Positions 23,453 through 35,749 of a stretch of DNA of 64,000 nucleotides are shown here, in pieces. Within the stretch, counting starts at the first letter, position 1; each line of letters opens with the position of its first letter. A program made the translations under genes and the position numbers. The notes beneath the pieces are model-generated. The model was given only the letters and a program-made list of their open reading frames with translations. It was not told where the DNA came from and searched no databases. This stretch comes from Kitasatospora aureofaciens (GTDB taxonomy: Bacteria > Actinomycetota > Actinomycetes > Streptomycetales > Streptomycetaceae), in assembly GCF_019192735.1 (NCBI RefSeq), contig NZ_JAHTKP010000005.1:234755-298754 (forward strand). Reading direction: 5' to 3'.

Positions 23453-24100
23453 ATGGGCACGACGCACAGCCCCCGCAGCGACACCCGGGCTCGCATCATC
23501 GCGGTCTCCCTGGAGCTGTTCGCCGAGCAGGGCTACGAGCAGACCTCGCTGCGGGAGATCGCCGACCGCCTGGGTGTCACCAAGGCCGCCCTCTACTACC
23601 ACTTCAAGACCAAGGACGACATCGTCCACGGCATCGTCGAGAGCATGGCCGCGCCGATCGACGAGACCATCGAGTGGGGCCGGACGCAGCCCTGGTCCCC
23701 GGAGGTGCGCGACGAACTGATCCGCCGGTTCGCCGCCGGGATGTCCGAGCGGGCGCCGCTGCTGCGCTTCTTCCACGAGAACCAGCCCGCGCTGCGCGAG
23801 TCCCCGGCCGGGCTGGAGTTCAAGGCGCGCATGATCGCGATGGTCCGGCTGGTGCACGGGCCGGACGCGAGCTTCCAGGACCGGCTGCGCGCCGCGATGT
23901 CGCTCTTCACCATCAACTCGGCGATGTTCCTGCTCAACCAGGACGCCTCCGAGGACGAGGACCGCGGCCCCGAGCACCTCGACCACCTGTGGTGCGAGTC
24001 GCCCCGGGCGGCCACCATCGAGGAAGCCATGGCGGCGGCCCAGGAGGTTGCGCTGGAGATCGGCGCCCTGATCCCCGCCCGGTCCTCAGCAACGGCCTGA
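23453..24100 (+). CDS. TetR/AcrR family transcriptional regulator
   Basis: 215 residues from ATG 23453 (an upstream ATG at 23441 is possible). The N-terminal helix-turn-helix is canonical: Arg-Ile-Ile-Ala-Val-Ser-Leu-Glu-Leu-Phe, then Thr-Ser-Leu-Arg-Glu-Ile-Ala and Lys-Ala-Ala-Leu-Tyr-Tyr-His-Phe. The remaining helical ligand domain is family-specific and gives no ligand clue. It is divergent from the DHA2 exporter, its likely target. Confidence 0.92.
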   Translation: MGTTHSPRSDTRARIIAVSLELFAEQGYEQTSLREIADRLGVTKAALYYHFKTKDDIVHGIVESMAAPIDETIEWGRTQPWSPEVRDELIRRFAAGMSERAPLLRFFHENQPALRESPAGLEFKARMIAMVRLVHGPDASFQDRLRAAMSLFTINSAMFLLNQDASEDEDRGPEHLDHLWCESPRAATIEEAMAAAQEVALEIGALIPARSSATA

Positions 24101-24142
24101 GCAACGGGAAGGGGCGGCGCGGACCACCCCGTCCTTTCTTGC

Positions 24143-24883
24143 TCAGCACCCGGTGACGCCGTGCGCCGAGAGGTACGCGATCGGGTTGATCACCGCGCCG
24201 TAGCGGTTGCTGGTGCGGATCTCGAAGTGCAGATGCGGCCCGGTCGAGTTGCCCGTGCTCCCGGACCGCCCGATCTGCTCCGCCGCCGAGACCTGCTCGC
24301 CCGGCGACACCGCCACCGCGGACAGGTGCGCGTACTGCGCGAAGCGCCCGTCCGCCAGCCGCAGCACGACCTCCTTGCCGTACGCGCCGTCCCACCCGGC
24401 CGACACCACGGTCGCGTTCCCGACCGCCAGCAGCGGCGTGCCCAGGGCGATCGCGAAGTCCACCCCCGTGTGATAGCCCGCCGCGTACTCGGAGTTGGCC
24501 ACCCCGTACGGATTGCTGGTCGGCGCGCCCGGCACCGGGGCGGACCACTCGGGCGCCGGGGCGGGCGCGGGCTCGGGCGCGGGCGCGGGCTCGGGGGCGG
24601 CCTCCGCGGCCGGCGCCGGGCCGGCCGGCGGCTCGGAGGGCAGCAGGTTGGCAGCCACCGCCACGTCCCCCTGCGCCGACTCGTTGTCGTCCGCGAGCCG
24701 GTACGGGCTCGGCCCGGCCACCTGGAGCATGCCCGGGACGGGCACCGCGGCCTGCGGGGCGGTGAAGGCCGAGCTGCCGGGGGTGGTCGGTACGACCGTC
24801 TGCGCCGAGGCACTGCCGGGCGTGGCCACCAGCAGCGCTCCGGCCAGGAGCAGAGCCGGCCCCACGGGCGGTACAGAGGACAT
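24143..24883 (-). CDS. Secreted M23 family metallopeptidase (cell-wall endopeptidase)
   Basis: 246 residues. Signal peptide (1 to ~27, ending Ser-Ala-Ser-Ala), then an Ala/Pro/Glu-rich linker (~85-120). The M23/LytM domain follows with metal ligands in Gly-Tyr-His-Thr-Gly-Val-Asp (HxxxD) and HLHFE (HxH). It probably cuts peptidoglycan cross-bridges. ATG 24883 is chosen because it starts the signal peptide. Confidence 0.92.
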   Translation of the reverse strand: MSSVPPVGPALLLAGALLVATPGSASAQTVVPTTPGSSAFTAPQAAVPVPGMLQVAGPSPYRLADDNESAQGDVAVAANLLPSEPPAGPAPAAEAAPEPAPAPEPAPAPAPEWSAPVPGAPTSNPYGVANSEYAAGYHTGVDFAIALGTPLLAVGNATVVSAGWDGAYGKEVVLRLADGRFAQYAHLSAVAVSPGEQVSAAEQIGRSGSTGNSTGPHLHFEIRTSNRYGAVINPIAYLSAHGVTGC

Positions 24884-25251
24884 CGCTAGCCCAATCACAG
24901 TCGTACGAGGGCAGCACGAAGGGCCCGTTCGGGCGCGTGCTGAGCGGGGGACCACTCAGGCTCAACCGTCACCGAGCCGCCTCCCAAACGGTGTGACGTA
25001 CTACGGCGTGTAGTCGGTGTTGCGCCGGAGATTCAAGCCGACGGAGTAACGATCATGAGATCCGATCGTCTGACCACGGCTTGCGCAGCTCCCGTCGCCT
25101 GCCGCGCCGCCTACTACTGGCGGTCGTACCGGGCCGGAGCCGCGTGACCAGCACCATGCGCCGCCGAGGTTCGGCACACCAGCGCACGCCCGCGCACACT
25201 GGCCCCGTCCGCACCGCTGACCTGGCGGCCCGGCTGCGGGACCATCGAGGC
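24884..25251. other. Intergenic region, divergent promoters
   Basis: 368 bases between the M23 peptidase and the aldolase-like gene. Open frames here show no ribosome site and lie upstream of better starts. I see no RNA gene, repeat or hairpin of note beyond a GACGTACTACGGCGTGTAGTC-like stretch around 24997, which may hold promoter boxes. Confidence 0.4.
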
Positions 25252-26421
25252 ATGTATGCCAACAGCAGCGACGACTCCGTCGGCACCGGCCGCCCGAGCC
25301 TCCCGGACCGCCGCTTCGCCGCCCAGCGCGGCTGCGAACGACTGCTCTCCGGCAGCCGGCCGCAGAGCCTGCGCGAACGCCTCGCCGGCCTGGCCCGGGA
25401 CGGCGAGGACGTCTACGACCTCGACCGCCGCCCCGACCAGTACGGCGACGGCGTGGTCCGCACCCTGGAACGCCGGGTCGCCGACCTGCTCGGCACCGAG
25501 GACGCGGCCTTCTTCCCCACCGGCACGATGGCCCAGCAGGTCGCGGCGCGCATCCACGCGGAGGCGGCCGGCGTGCGCACCGTCGCGACCCACCCGCTCG
25601 GCCACACCGACCAGCACGAGCGGCACGCGCTCGGTGTGCTGACCGGCCTGCGCAGCGTCTGGCCGACCATCGCCCCGCGTCTGCCCACCGTCGACGAGCT
25701 GCGCTCCTTCGACGAGCCGTACGCCGCGATGATCCTGGAACTGCCGCTGCGCGAGGCCGGGTTCGTGCTGCCGGACTGGGCGGACCTGGCGGCCGTCGCC
25801 GCCGTTGTGCGGGAGGAGCACGGCGCCGCGCTGCACCTGGACGGCGCCCGGATCTGGGAGTCGGTGTTCCACCTCGGCCGCTCGCTGCCGGAGATCTCCG
25901 CGCTGGCCGACTCGGTGTACGTCTCCTTCTACAAGACCCTCGGGGGGATCAGCGGCGCCGCACTCGCCGGCCCGGTGGGCTTCGTGCGGACGGCCAAGGC
26001 CTGGCGGCACCGGTACGGCGGCCAGCTGTTCCAGCAGTGGCCGTTCGCGCTCGCCGCGCTGACCGGCCTGGACCGTGAACTCCCGCGCCTGGAAGGGTAC
26101 GTGACGCATGCCCGGACGGTCTCCGGCGCGCTGGCCGCAGCCGTCGCCGCCGTACCCGGCGCCCGGGTCCACCCCGCCCCGCCGCACACCCACCAGTTCC
26201 AGCTCTGGCTGCCGCACCCGCCCGCCGAGCTGGAGGAGGCCGGGCTGGGCCTGGCCGAGGACACCAAGGTGGGCCTGTTCGGCAGCTGGCGCGAGCACGG
26301 GCTGCCGGGCCTGGCGATGACCGAGGTCACGGTGGCGTCCGAGGCGCTGGACTGGACCCCGGCCGAGATCGCAGAGGCGGTCGCGGCCTTCCTCGACCGC
26401 CTGCCTAAGCAGACAGTCTGA
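25252..26421 (+). CDS. PLP-dependent threonine aldolase / beta-eliminating lyase family protein
   Basis: 389 residues from ATG 25252. It has the fold-type I PLP pattern: Phe-Phe-Pro-Thr-Gly-Thr-Met near the phosphate site, His-Leu-Asp-Gly-Ala-Arg (Asp against the ring nitrogen), and the Schiff-base Lys in Val-Ser-Phe-Tyr-Lys-Thr-Leu-Gly-Gly. The C-terminal domain is divergent. By family it would cleave beta-hydroxy amino acids (threonine to glycine and acetaldehyde) or a similar substrate. No pathway neighbours. Confidence 0.86.
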   Translation: MYANSSDDSVGTGRPSLPDRRFAAQRGCERLLSGSRPQSLRERLAGLARDGEDVYDLDRRPDQYGDGVVRTLERRVADLLGTEDAAFFPTGTMAQQVAARIHAEAAGVRTVATHPLGHTDQHERHALGVLTGLRSVWPTIAPRLPTVDELRSFDEPYAAMILELPLREAGFVLPDWADLAAVAAVVREEHGAALHLDGARIWESVFHLGRSLPEISALADSVYVSFYKTLGGISGAALAGPVGFVRTAKAWRHRYGGQLFQQWPFALAALTGLDRELPRLEGYVTHARTVSGALAAAVAAVPGARVHPAPPHTHQFQLWLPHPPAELEEAGLGLAEDTKVGLFGSWREHGLPGLAMTEVTVASEALDWTPAEIAEAVAAFLDRLPKQTV

Positions 26422-26460
26422 CGACAAAACAGTCTGACGACAAAACAGTCCGGCAAAGCA

Positions 26461-26496
26461 TCCGGCCCGCCCCCGCGCCTGCGGGGACGGGCCGGA
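26461..26496. terminator. Terminator between convergent aldolase and M6 protease genes
   Basis: TCCGGCCCG-c-CCCCGC pairs with GCGGGG-a-CGGGCCGGA across a 4-base loop, leaving one mismatch. A duplicated ACAGTCTGACGACAAA lies just before it. Confidence 0.8.
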
Positions 26497-26548
26497 CGGA
26501 CTGCGTCAGAGCTGCCTGGTCACAGGCCGATCGCCGTCCTCGGCGTGA

Positions 26549-28909
26549 TCAGTTGTCGACCGGGCGGACCCGGATCCAGGTCTCCAGGTAGTTCGAGGAC
26601 TCGTTCTCGACCTCGATGCTGGTACCGGTCTTCGGGACCTTCACGCTGCTGTACTTGTTCTCCTCGTTCCAGTACTCCTTCAGGTCGGAGAACTCGTCGA
26701 CACCCTTCGACTTCGGGATGACCGTCTCCACACCGTTCTTGTGCAGGGTCAGCGCGGGCACCCGGCGCGAGCCGAAGGTCGAGTCGAAGCCCTGCATGCG
26801 CGGACGCATCAGCGTGCCGTCGGACCACTTGAGCGGGCCCGGGTGCGAGTCGATCGGCAGGATCAGGCCCGAACCGGCGTGGGCGCTGACGTTGTTGTCG
26901 GTCTGCGACTCGTCCCAGTACCAGATCAGCAGGCCGGGCTGGTACGCGTAGTGCTCGACCCAGTTCGGCTTGGAGTTGCTCCAGCCGAAGTTGTACGGGC
27001 CGGTCTGCAGGGTCTGGTCGAACGAGACGTACTGGCGGTTCTCCGCGATGTAGTACTGCGGGTAGTCCTTCGAGTACGTGCCGGTGAAGCGGGTGAAGCC
27101 GTCGGCCACCCAGCCGTTGTCACCGTTCTCGACGTCGTCGCTGAAGACGACGGCGCCGTCGGCGGTCACCGAGATGTCGTCGAGCGCGAAGCCGCGGTAG
27201 TGCAGGCCCGGGTCGGTGGTGTTGTGGAAGCGGACCTTGACGGCCTTGCCGGCGTAGGCGTCGAGCGGGTACTCCAGGTCGCCCCAGGCGGCGGTGAGAC
27301 CGGTCAGGGCGGCGCGACCACTGGCGTCCTTGGCGATCGGCTTGCCGTTCCAGGTGCCGTCCAGGACGGTCCAGTTCTTGCCGCCGTCGGTGGAGACCTC
27401 GGCCCAGGCGTAGTCGAAGTCCTGCTCCAGCTCGTACCAGCCCTTGGCCTTGAGGCTCGCGGACTTCTTGCCGGTCAGGTCGAGGTCGCGGGTGAGCGTG
27501 ACGTTCAGGTTGTCGGCGCTGCCGCTCCACCATTCGTACTTGCCCGAGAAGGGCTTGTTGATCTCGGTGGTGACGGTCTTCTTCGGCAGATCGACGACCA
27601 GGGCCTGCGGGAGCTTGCTGTTGTACTCCGCCGGGCCGATGTGGTGGGTCGACTCGGTGCCGGCCTTGGCCTTGTCGAACTTCAGCCACCCGAGCTTGAG
27701 CTTGCTCCAGGCGTCGAAGTCGTCCGGCATGTCGCCGATGCTGTCCTTGCCCTCGCCGAGCCAGGAGCCGGAGGACATGATCGACCAGAAGCCGACCGAG
27801 TTGTCGATGCCCTTGCCGCCGCCGGCGGTGTCGTAGAGGTCCGGCAGACCGAGGTCGTGGCCGTACTCGTGGGCGAAGACGCCGAGGCCGCCGTTCTCCG
27901 GCTGCATGGTGTAGTCGCCGATCCAGAAGCCGGTGTCACCGACCTGGACGCCGCCGAGCTTGTTGGCGTCCGGGCCGGCCTGGCCGTTCAGGTTGCCGTA
28001 GACGTACGAACGGTGGGCCCACAGCGCCTTGTTGCCCTGCTTGCCGCCACCGGCCGACTTGTCCTCACCGGCGTGCACGATCTGGAAGTGGTCGATGTAC
28101 CCGTCGGGCTGGTTGAAGTTCCCGTCGTGGTGCGAACCGTAGCGGTCCCACTTGTCGTACTCGGCCAGGGTGGCCTTGATCTGCTCCTTGGTCCGGCCCT
28201 TGGCCAGCTGGTCCTTGTACCAGATGTCCACGGCGTCGCGGATCAGGTCCTGGGCGCTGGCGCAGATGTTGGAGCCGCAGTAGTCGGAGCCGTACCGGGC
28301 CTCGTTCCACGGCACCCGCACCCAGTCGGAGACCACGCCGTCGACCGAGTAGCGGCCCGAGGACTGCTTCTCGTAGTAGGTCTTCAGCGAGGGCTTGTCC
28401 TTGGCGAAGTACAGGTCCTGGTAGTGCTGCTGGTTGTAGTCGGCCTGCCAGGCGGTTGAGTTGTTGGTGGCGCGGTCCGGCTTCTCGATCTCGTTGTGCT
28501 TCGGGCCGGGCTCGCCGCCGTACTGGATCTTGCCGTCGGGCGTCTTGGTGGTGTTGTCCACCTGATCGCCGAAGTCGACCAGGATGGTGAAGATCTTGTC
28601 CGTGCGCTCGCGGGCGAGCTCCACGTACTTGTCCTTGCCCAGCTTGATGCTGGAACTGCCGTTGTGCTGCTCGATCTGGGCGGTGCCGGCGAGCAGCTGC
28701 TCGGTGGCGACCTTCTGCTCGGCCTCCACCTTCTCGGTCAGCGGGCCCGGCAGGTTGTGTTCGACATTGACGGACTGGACGGCGTCGGCCGGGTCCTTCG
28801 GCGCGGGAGCCGAGTCGGCGACGGCGGTGCCCGGGAACAGGCCCACGCCGAGCGTGACTATGACCGCTGCGGCGGTGGTGATCGCAGCGGTTCTCCTGGT
28901 CGTCTTCAA
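26549..28909 (-). CDS. Secreted M6 family metalloprotease (immune inhibitor A type)
   Basis: 786 residues from TTG 28909, 10 bases after a full GGAGGA; the ATG at 28987 has no ribosome site and would add a non-signal-like head. A signal peptide (to ~32, Ala-Val-Ala-Asp) and pro-region are followed by the M6 catalytic domain. The zinc site is HEYGHDLGLPD and the Met-turn lies in Ser-Ile-Met-Ser-Ser-Gly. A jelly-roll/MAM-like beta domain (~520-640) and C-terminal beta region complete it. Likely an extracellular protease active in morphological development or nutrient capture. Confidence 0.93.
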   Translation of the reverse strand: MKTTRRTAAITTAAAVIVTLGVGLFPGTAVADSAPAPKDPADAVQSVNVEHNLPGPLTEKVEAEQKVATEQLLAGTAQIEQHNGSSSIKLGKDKYVELARERTDKIFTILVDFGDQVDNTTKTPDGKIQYGGEPGPKHNEIEKPDRATNNSTAWQADYNQQHYQDLYFAKDKPSLKTYYEKQSSGRYSVDGVVSDWVRVPWNEARYGSDYCGSNICASAQDLIRDAVDIWYKDQLAKGRTKEQIKATLAEYDKWDRYGSHHDGNFNQPDGYIDHFQIVHAGEDKSAGGGKQGNKALWAHRSYVYGNLNGQAGPDANKLGGVQVGDTGFWIGDYTMQPENGGLGVFAHEYGHDLGLPDLYDTAGGGKGIDNSVGFWSIMSSGSWLGEGKDSIGDMPDDFDAWSKLKLGWLKFDKAKAGTESTHHIGPAEYNSKLPQALVVDLPKKTVTTEINKPFSGKYEWWSGSADNLNVTLTRDLDLTGKKSASLKAKGWYELEQDFDYAWAEVSTDGGKNWTVLDGTWNGKPIAKDASGRAALTGLTAAWGDLEYPLDAYAGKAVKVRFHNTTDPGLHYRGFALDDISVTADGAVVFSDDVENGDNGWVADGFTRFTGTYSKDYPQYYIAENRQYVSFDQTLQTGPYNFGWSNSKPNWVEHYAYQPGLLIWYWDESQTDNNVSAHAGSGLILPIDSHPGPLKWSDGTLMRPRMQGFDSTFGSRRVPALTLHKNGVETVIPKSKGVDEFSDLKEYWNEENKYSSVKVPKTGTSIEVENESSNYLETWIRVRPVDN

Positions 28910-29117
28910 GGTTGTGACGTCCTCCCCGACCGGGCCGACCCTTGGCCAAGGCCCGGTAAACCAATATGAAAGACAGGTGGACGTCATTTGACCGAAGCGC
29001 AGACGGAAAAGATAGACCTTGACCGTGACATGGCCACGGCGCTATCCTCGCCAACTTTCTGTCAGCTGACGAACCGTGTGAAACGCCATGTCCGGGGCCC
29101 TGTCCGGGCATGCAGAA

Positions 29118-29158
29118 CGGGCTGAGCCCCCGGCGAAACTCGCCGGGGGCTCAGCCCG
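29118..29158 (-). terminator. Terminator of clpC
   Basis: A perfect 19-bp stem with loop AAC, arms 29118-29136 and 29140-29158, starts 24 bases past the clpC stop codon. Confidence 0.9.
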
Positions 29159-29182
29159 CTTGCTGTTATCTGTTAAATGTTG

Positions 29183-31702
<2,520 letters not shown>

Positions 31703-31907
31703 CGTTTATCGCTCCTCAGAGCGGTCGGGCAGTTCGGGGTCGGTCCCCGCCCTGTCCTTCCGCATGCTAGTCCCGCTCAGCGGCGCGGCCCACGGATTCA
31801 CTCCCCGGTACGGGAGCGAGATGCTGCGCGACCAGCCGACACCAATCCCAACCTGATGCTGGGAATCGGTGTTCCCACAGGTGGGCCGGATGCACCGGAT
31901 TCCGCTA

Positions 31908-31921
31908 CGCCATCGGCGAAC
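31908..31921 (-). promoter_or_regulatory. ClgR box upstream of clpC
   Basis: On the minus strand the sequence is GTTCGC-CGATG-GCG, an exact match to the GTTCGC-N5-GCG site reported for ClgR-activated clp genes in Streptomyces. It lies about 205 bases before the clpC ATG and reads in the same direction. Confidence 0.65.
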
Positions 31922-32290
31922 AAGAGCCGCCGGGGCGGAGCCGCTCCGTCTCCGGCCGGTCACGCATACTGCCCCTGGACGGGTCAAGAACCCGCCCACC
32001 AGCATTCATACCCGGTATCGGGGCGGTTCTCGCGCAGTTTCCGCGGTGACGGTGTTCGCCTGGCGAGAAGTCCGGCTCGCGGTGACGGTGGTTCAGCGGT
32101 GTTCGCCGCGGCCACCGCGGCCGATACGCCGCCCGGTGCTGTCCGCGTTACCGCTTCGCTCCTACAGCGTTGCACAGCTTGTGATTGTTCCGCCGCCCGA
32201 GTCTGCCCCGCGGACGACGGCCCGGACTGCAGCCCGGACTACGAACCGGACATCCCTTTCGGACGTTCCCCCACCGGGCCCGGCGCGCAC

Positions 32291-32325
32291 CGCGGGGCGC
32301 GGAGGAGCCTCCTCCGCGCCCCGCG
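32291..32325 (-). terminator. Terminator of lsr2
   Basis: A perfect 16-bp stem CGCGGGGCGCGGAGGA / TCCTCCGCGCCCCGCG with a 3-base loop lies 70 bases after the lsr2 stop. Confidence 0.85.
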
Positions 32326-32395
32326 CGTGTGCCGTCGACGCCCGACGCGGCCGCCGGGGCCCCGCACCCGCTCCGGCGGTCCGGCGACGCCGGGG

Positions 32396-32746
32396 TCAGG
32401 ACGCGTTGGCCTTGTCGTAGGCCTCGCGGACGGTGCTGGGCACCCGGCCGCGGTCGTTGACCTCCAGGCCCTGCTCCTTGGCCCACGCACGGATCTTGGC
32501 GGTGTCCGGGGCGCTGCCGGACGGACGCGGAGCGGCGCCGCGGCCCGGGCGACGGGCGCCCGCCAGCCGGCCGCTCTGCTTGCGGCCCTTCTCCACGTAC
32601 GGGGCCAGCAGACCGCGCAGCTTGTCCGCGTTGACGCTCTTCAGGTCGATCTCGTAGGCAACGCCGTCGAGCGCGAACGTCACCGTCTCGTCCGCCGAAC
32701 CGCCGTCGAGATCGTCTTCAAGAATGACCTGCACCCTCTGTGCCAC
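32396..32746 (-). CDS. lsr2: Nucleoid-associated protein Lsr2
   Basis: 116 residues from GTG 32746. The N-terminal oligomerisation domain begins Met-Ala-Gln-Arg-Val-Gln-Val-Ile-Leu-Glu-Asp-Asp. A basic linker carries a Gly-Arg-Gly-Ala stretch, and the C-terminal DNA-binding domain has the Arg-Gly-Arg AT-hook-like motif in Asn-Asp-Arg-Gly-Arg-Val-Pro. It bridges and silences AT-rich DNA (H-NS analogue). The leader contains GGAAAG/CTTTCC inverted repeats near 32785. Confidence 0.97.
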   Translation of the reverse strand: MAQRVQVILEDDLDGGSADETVTFALDGVAYEIDLKSVNADKLRGLLAPYVEKGRKQSGRLAGARRPGRGAAPRPSGSAPDTAKIRAWAKEQGLEVNDRGRVPSTVREAYDKANAS

Positions 32747-32837
32747 GGGCTTCCCTTTCCGCTAAACGACCCATTGCCTAAGGAAAGGAAAGCGCCTTTC
32801 CGCGGAAAACACAAACCCCTGACCGACGCGGAGCCGC

Positions 32838-33374
32838 TCAGAGGTGCAGCAGCATGCGCGAGTTGCCCAGTGTGTTGGGCTTCACCCGCTCCAGGTCCAG
32901 GAACTCCGCGACACCTTCATCGTACGAGCGGAGAAGTTCTTCATAGACATCCGTAGCGATCGCCGCCGGGTCTGTCGTACCATCATCGGTTTCCTGAAGC
33001 TCACCGATCTCGACGAAACCGTGTTTCGCGAAGAACGGCACCTCGAACGTCAAGCAGAAAATCCGACGGACGCCGAGCCAGCGTGCCGTCTGCAGCAGCT
33101 TCTCCAGCAGCAGATGCCCGACCCCGAACCCCCGGCAGACCGGATCCACGGCGAGTGTGCGGACCTCGGCGAGATCCTCCCACATCACGTGCAGCGCGCC
33201 GCAGGCCACCACCGAGCCGTTGTCGTCGCGTTCCGCGACCCAGAACTCCTGGACGGATTCGAACAGTGTGACGGTGGGCTTGTCGAGCAGAATGCCGTCA
33301 CGCGAGTAGGCGTCGATGAGCCTGCGTACTGCCCGCACGTCCGTGGTCCGTGCGCGGCGGATGGTGACCTCCAT
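32838..33374 (-). CDS. GNAT amino-acid N-acetyltransferase (short NAGS/ArgA-like)
   Basis: 178 residues. The GNAT core shows the acetyl-CoA pyrophosphate loop in Cys-Arg-Gly-Phe-Gly-Val-Gly-His and beta-4 in Val-Arg-Thr-Leu-Ala-Val. The Phe-Phe-Ala-Lys-His-Gly-Phe segment is typical of the short N-acetylglutamate synthases of actinobacteria (Rv2747 type), which lack the amino-acid-kinase domain. Probably makes N-acetylglutamate for arginine synthesis. No arginine genes are adjacent, so the substrate rests on similarity. Confidence 0.84.
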   Translation of the reverse strand: MEVTIRRARTTDVRAVRRLIDAYSRDGILLDKPTVTLFESVQEFWVAERDDNGSVVACGALHVMWEDLAEVRTLAVDPVCRGFGVGHLLLEKLLQTARWLGVRRIFCLTFEVPFFAKHGFVEIGELQETDDGTTDPAAIATDVYEELLRSYDEGVAEFLDLERVKPNTLGNSRMLLHL

Positions 33375-33383
33375 GGCGGGACG

Positions 33384-33821
33384 TTATCGTGCCGCGCCCG
33401 GCGGGGTCTCCTCGGTATCCGTCCCGCCCGCCGCGGAATCCGCGGCGGCCGGATCGGGCGGGAACAGAGCGGCCACCCGCAACGCGTCCCGGAGCGCCTC
33501 GCGCTGCTCGGGCGACATCAGGCCGAAGAAGTGCACCAGTGCCGCCGCCGGATTGTCACTGGTGGCCCACGCATCGTTCATCAGAGCCGCGGTGTACGCC
33601 TCGCGGGACGAGACCGGTTCATATCGATAGGCCCGGCCGGCGCGCTCACGGCGCAACCAGCCCTTTCTGTGCAGCTTGTCCAGGACGGTCATCACCGTGG
33701 TGTACGCGATTTCGCGTTCCGACTGCAGATCCTGGAGAACCTCGCGAACCGTCACCGGTCGGTTCCAGCGCCACACCCGGGTCATGATGGCGTTCTCAAG
33801 TTCGCCGAGTTGCCGGACCAT
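33384..33821 (-). CDS. BlaI/MecI/CopY family transcriptional repressor
   Basis: 145 residues from ATG 33821. The winged helix is visible in Leu-Glu-Asn-Ala-Ile-Met, Val-Arg-Glu-Val-Leu-Gln-Asp-Leu and Tyr-Thr-Thr-Val-Met-Thr-Val-Leu-Asp-Lys-Leu-His-Arg-Lys-Gly. No BlaR1-type M56 sensor or beta-lactamase gene is near, so the inducer and targets are unknown. The ATG lacks a ribosome site and follows TATCCT by 9 bases, suggesting a leaderless message. Confidence 0.9.
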   Translation of the reverse strand: MVRQLGELENAIMTRVWRWNRPVTVREVLQDLQSEREIAYTTVMTVLDKLHRKGWLRRERAGRAYRYEPVSSREAYTAALMNDAWATSDNPAAALVHFFGLMSPEQREALRDALRVAALFPPDPAAADSAAGGTDTEETPPGAAR

Positions 33822-33876
33822 AGTGCGGCCAGGATAGGGAGTGAATGGGGCAAATCTTGTGAAGTGCGCCAAACCG

Positions 33877-33914
33877 GCGCGCCGCCACCCCCGGAATCGG
33901 GAATGGCGGCGCGC
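33877..33914 (-). terminator. Terminator after the lysS-small peptide operon
   Basis: An 11-bp stem GCGCGCCGCCA / TGGCGGCGCGC with a 16-base loop, 58 bases beyond the small-gene stop and upstream of the BlaI-type gene. Confidence 0.75.
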
Positions 33915-33971
33915 GGTGCTGCGGGCGGGCCGACGGCGTCGGCCGCGGGTCGGTCCAGGGTCAGCCCAAGG

Positions 33972-34091
33972 TCAGTCCAGGTCTTCCTTGGCCTTCTGGG
34001 CCCCGCCCTGGCTGCGGACGATGGCCCGCACCAGGAAACCGAAACCGATTGCCATGACCAGCGGCGGGACGATCGCGCTGACGTAGTCCAT
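33972..34091 (-). CDS. Small membrane peptide encoded directly after lysS, 39 residues
   Basis: ATG 34091 lies 4 bases after the lysS stop, and its GGAG ribosome site lies in the last lysS codons. The peptide begins Met-Asp-Tyr-Val-Ser-Ala-Ile-Val-Pro-Pro and has a single transmembrane helix (~5-25). A basic Val-Arg-Ser-Gln-Gly-Gly turn and charged tail ending Lys-Glu-Asp-Leu-Asp follow. I recall similar short proteins beside lysS in other Streptomyces. Function unknown; coupling to lysS suggests co-translation. Confidence 0.75.
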   Translation of the reverse strand: MDYVSAIVPPLVMAIGFGFLVRAIVRSQGGAQKAKEDLD

Positions 34092-34095
34092 CAGG

Positions 34096-35652
<1,557 letters not shown>

Positions 35653-35749
35653 CCCACAAGGGTAGCCAGCCTCACACCATGCTCCGCCACGGGATAAACG
35701 TGTGGGGAGACCGCCGTGTCGACGGTCTCCCCACAGGGGTGCGTACGGC

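Larger units (their letters stand above)
31703..32395. other. Long intergenic region between clpC and lsr2
   Basis: 693 bases without a convincing gene; open frames have poor codon bias and no ribosome sites. It holds the clpC promoter area with a ClgR-type box (31908-31921) and, at its far end, the lsr2 terminator (32291-32325). Two further GTTCGC half-sites occur at about 32053 and 32102 but lack correctly spaced GCG partners. Confidence 0.6.

Noticed and set aside
28910..28987. ATG 28987 as the M6 protease start
   Set aside because: It has no ribosome site and would put a non-signal-like segment before the signal peptide. TTG 28909 has a perfect GGAGGA at 10 bases.
32040..32110. Further GTTCGC sequences near the clpC/lsr2 gap as extra ClgR boxes
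   Set aside because: The GCG partner is missing or wrongly spaced (3 bases instead of 5).
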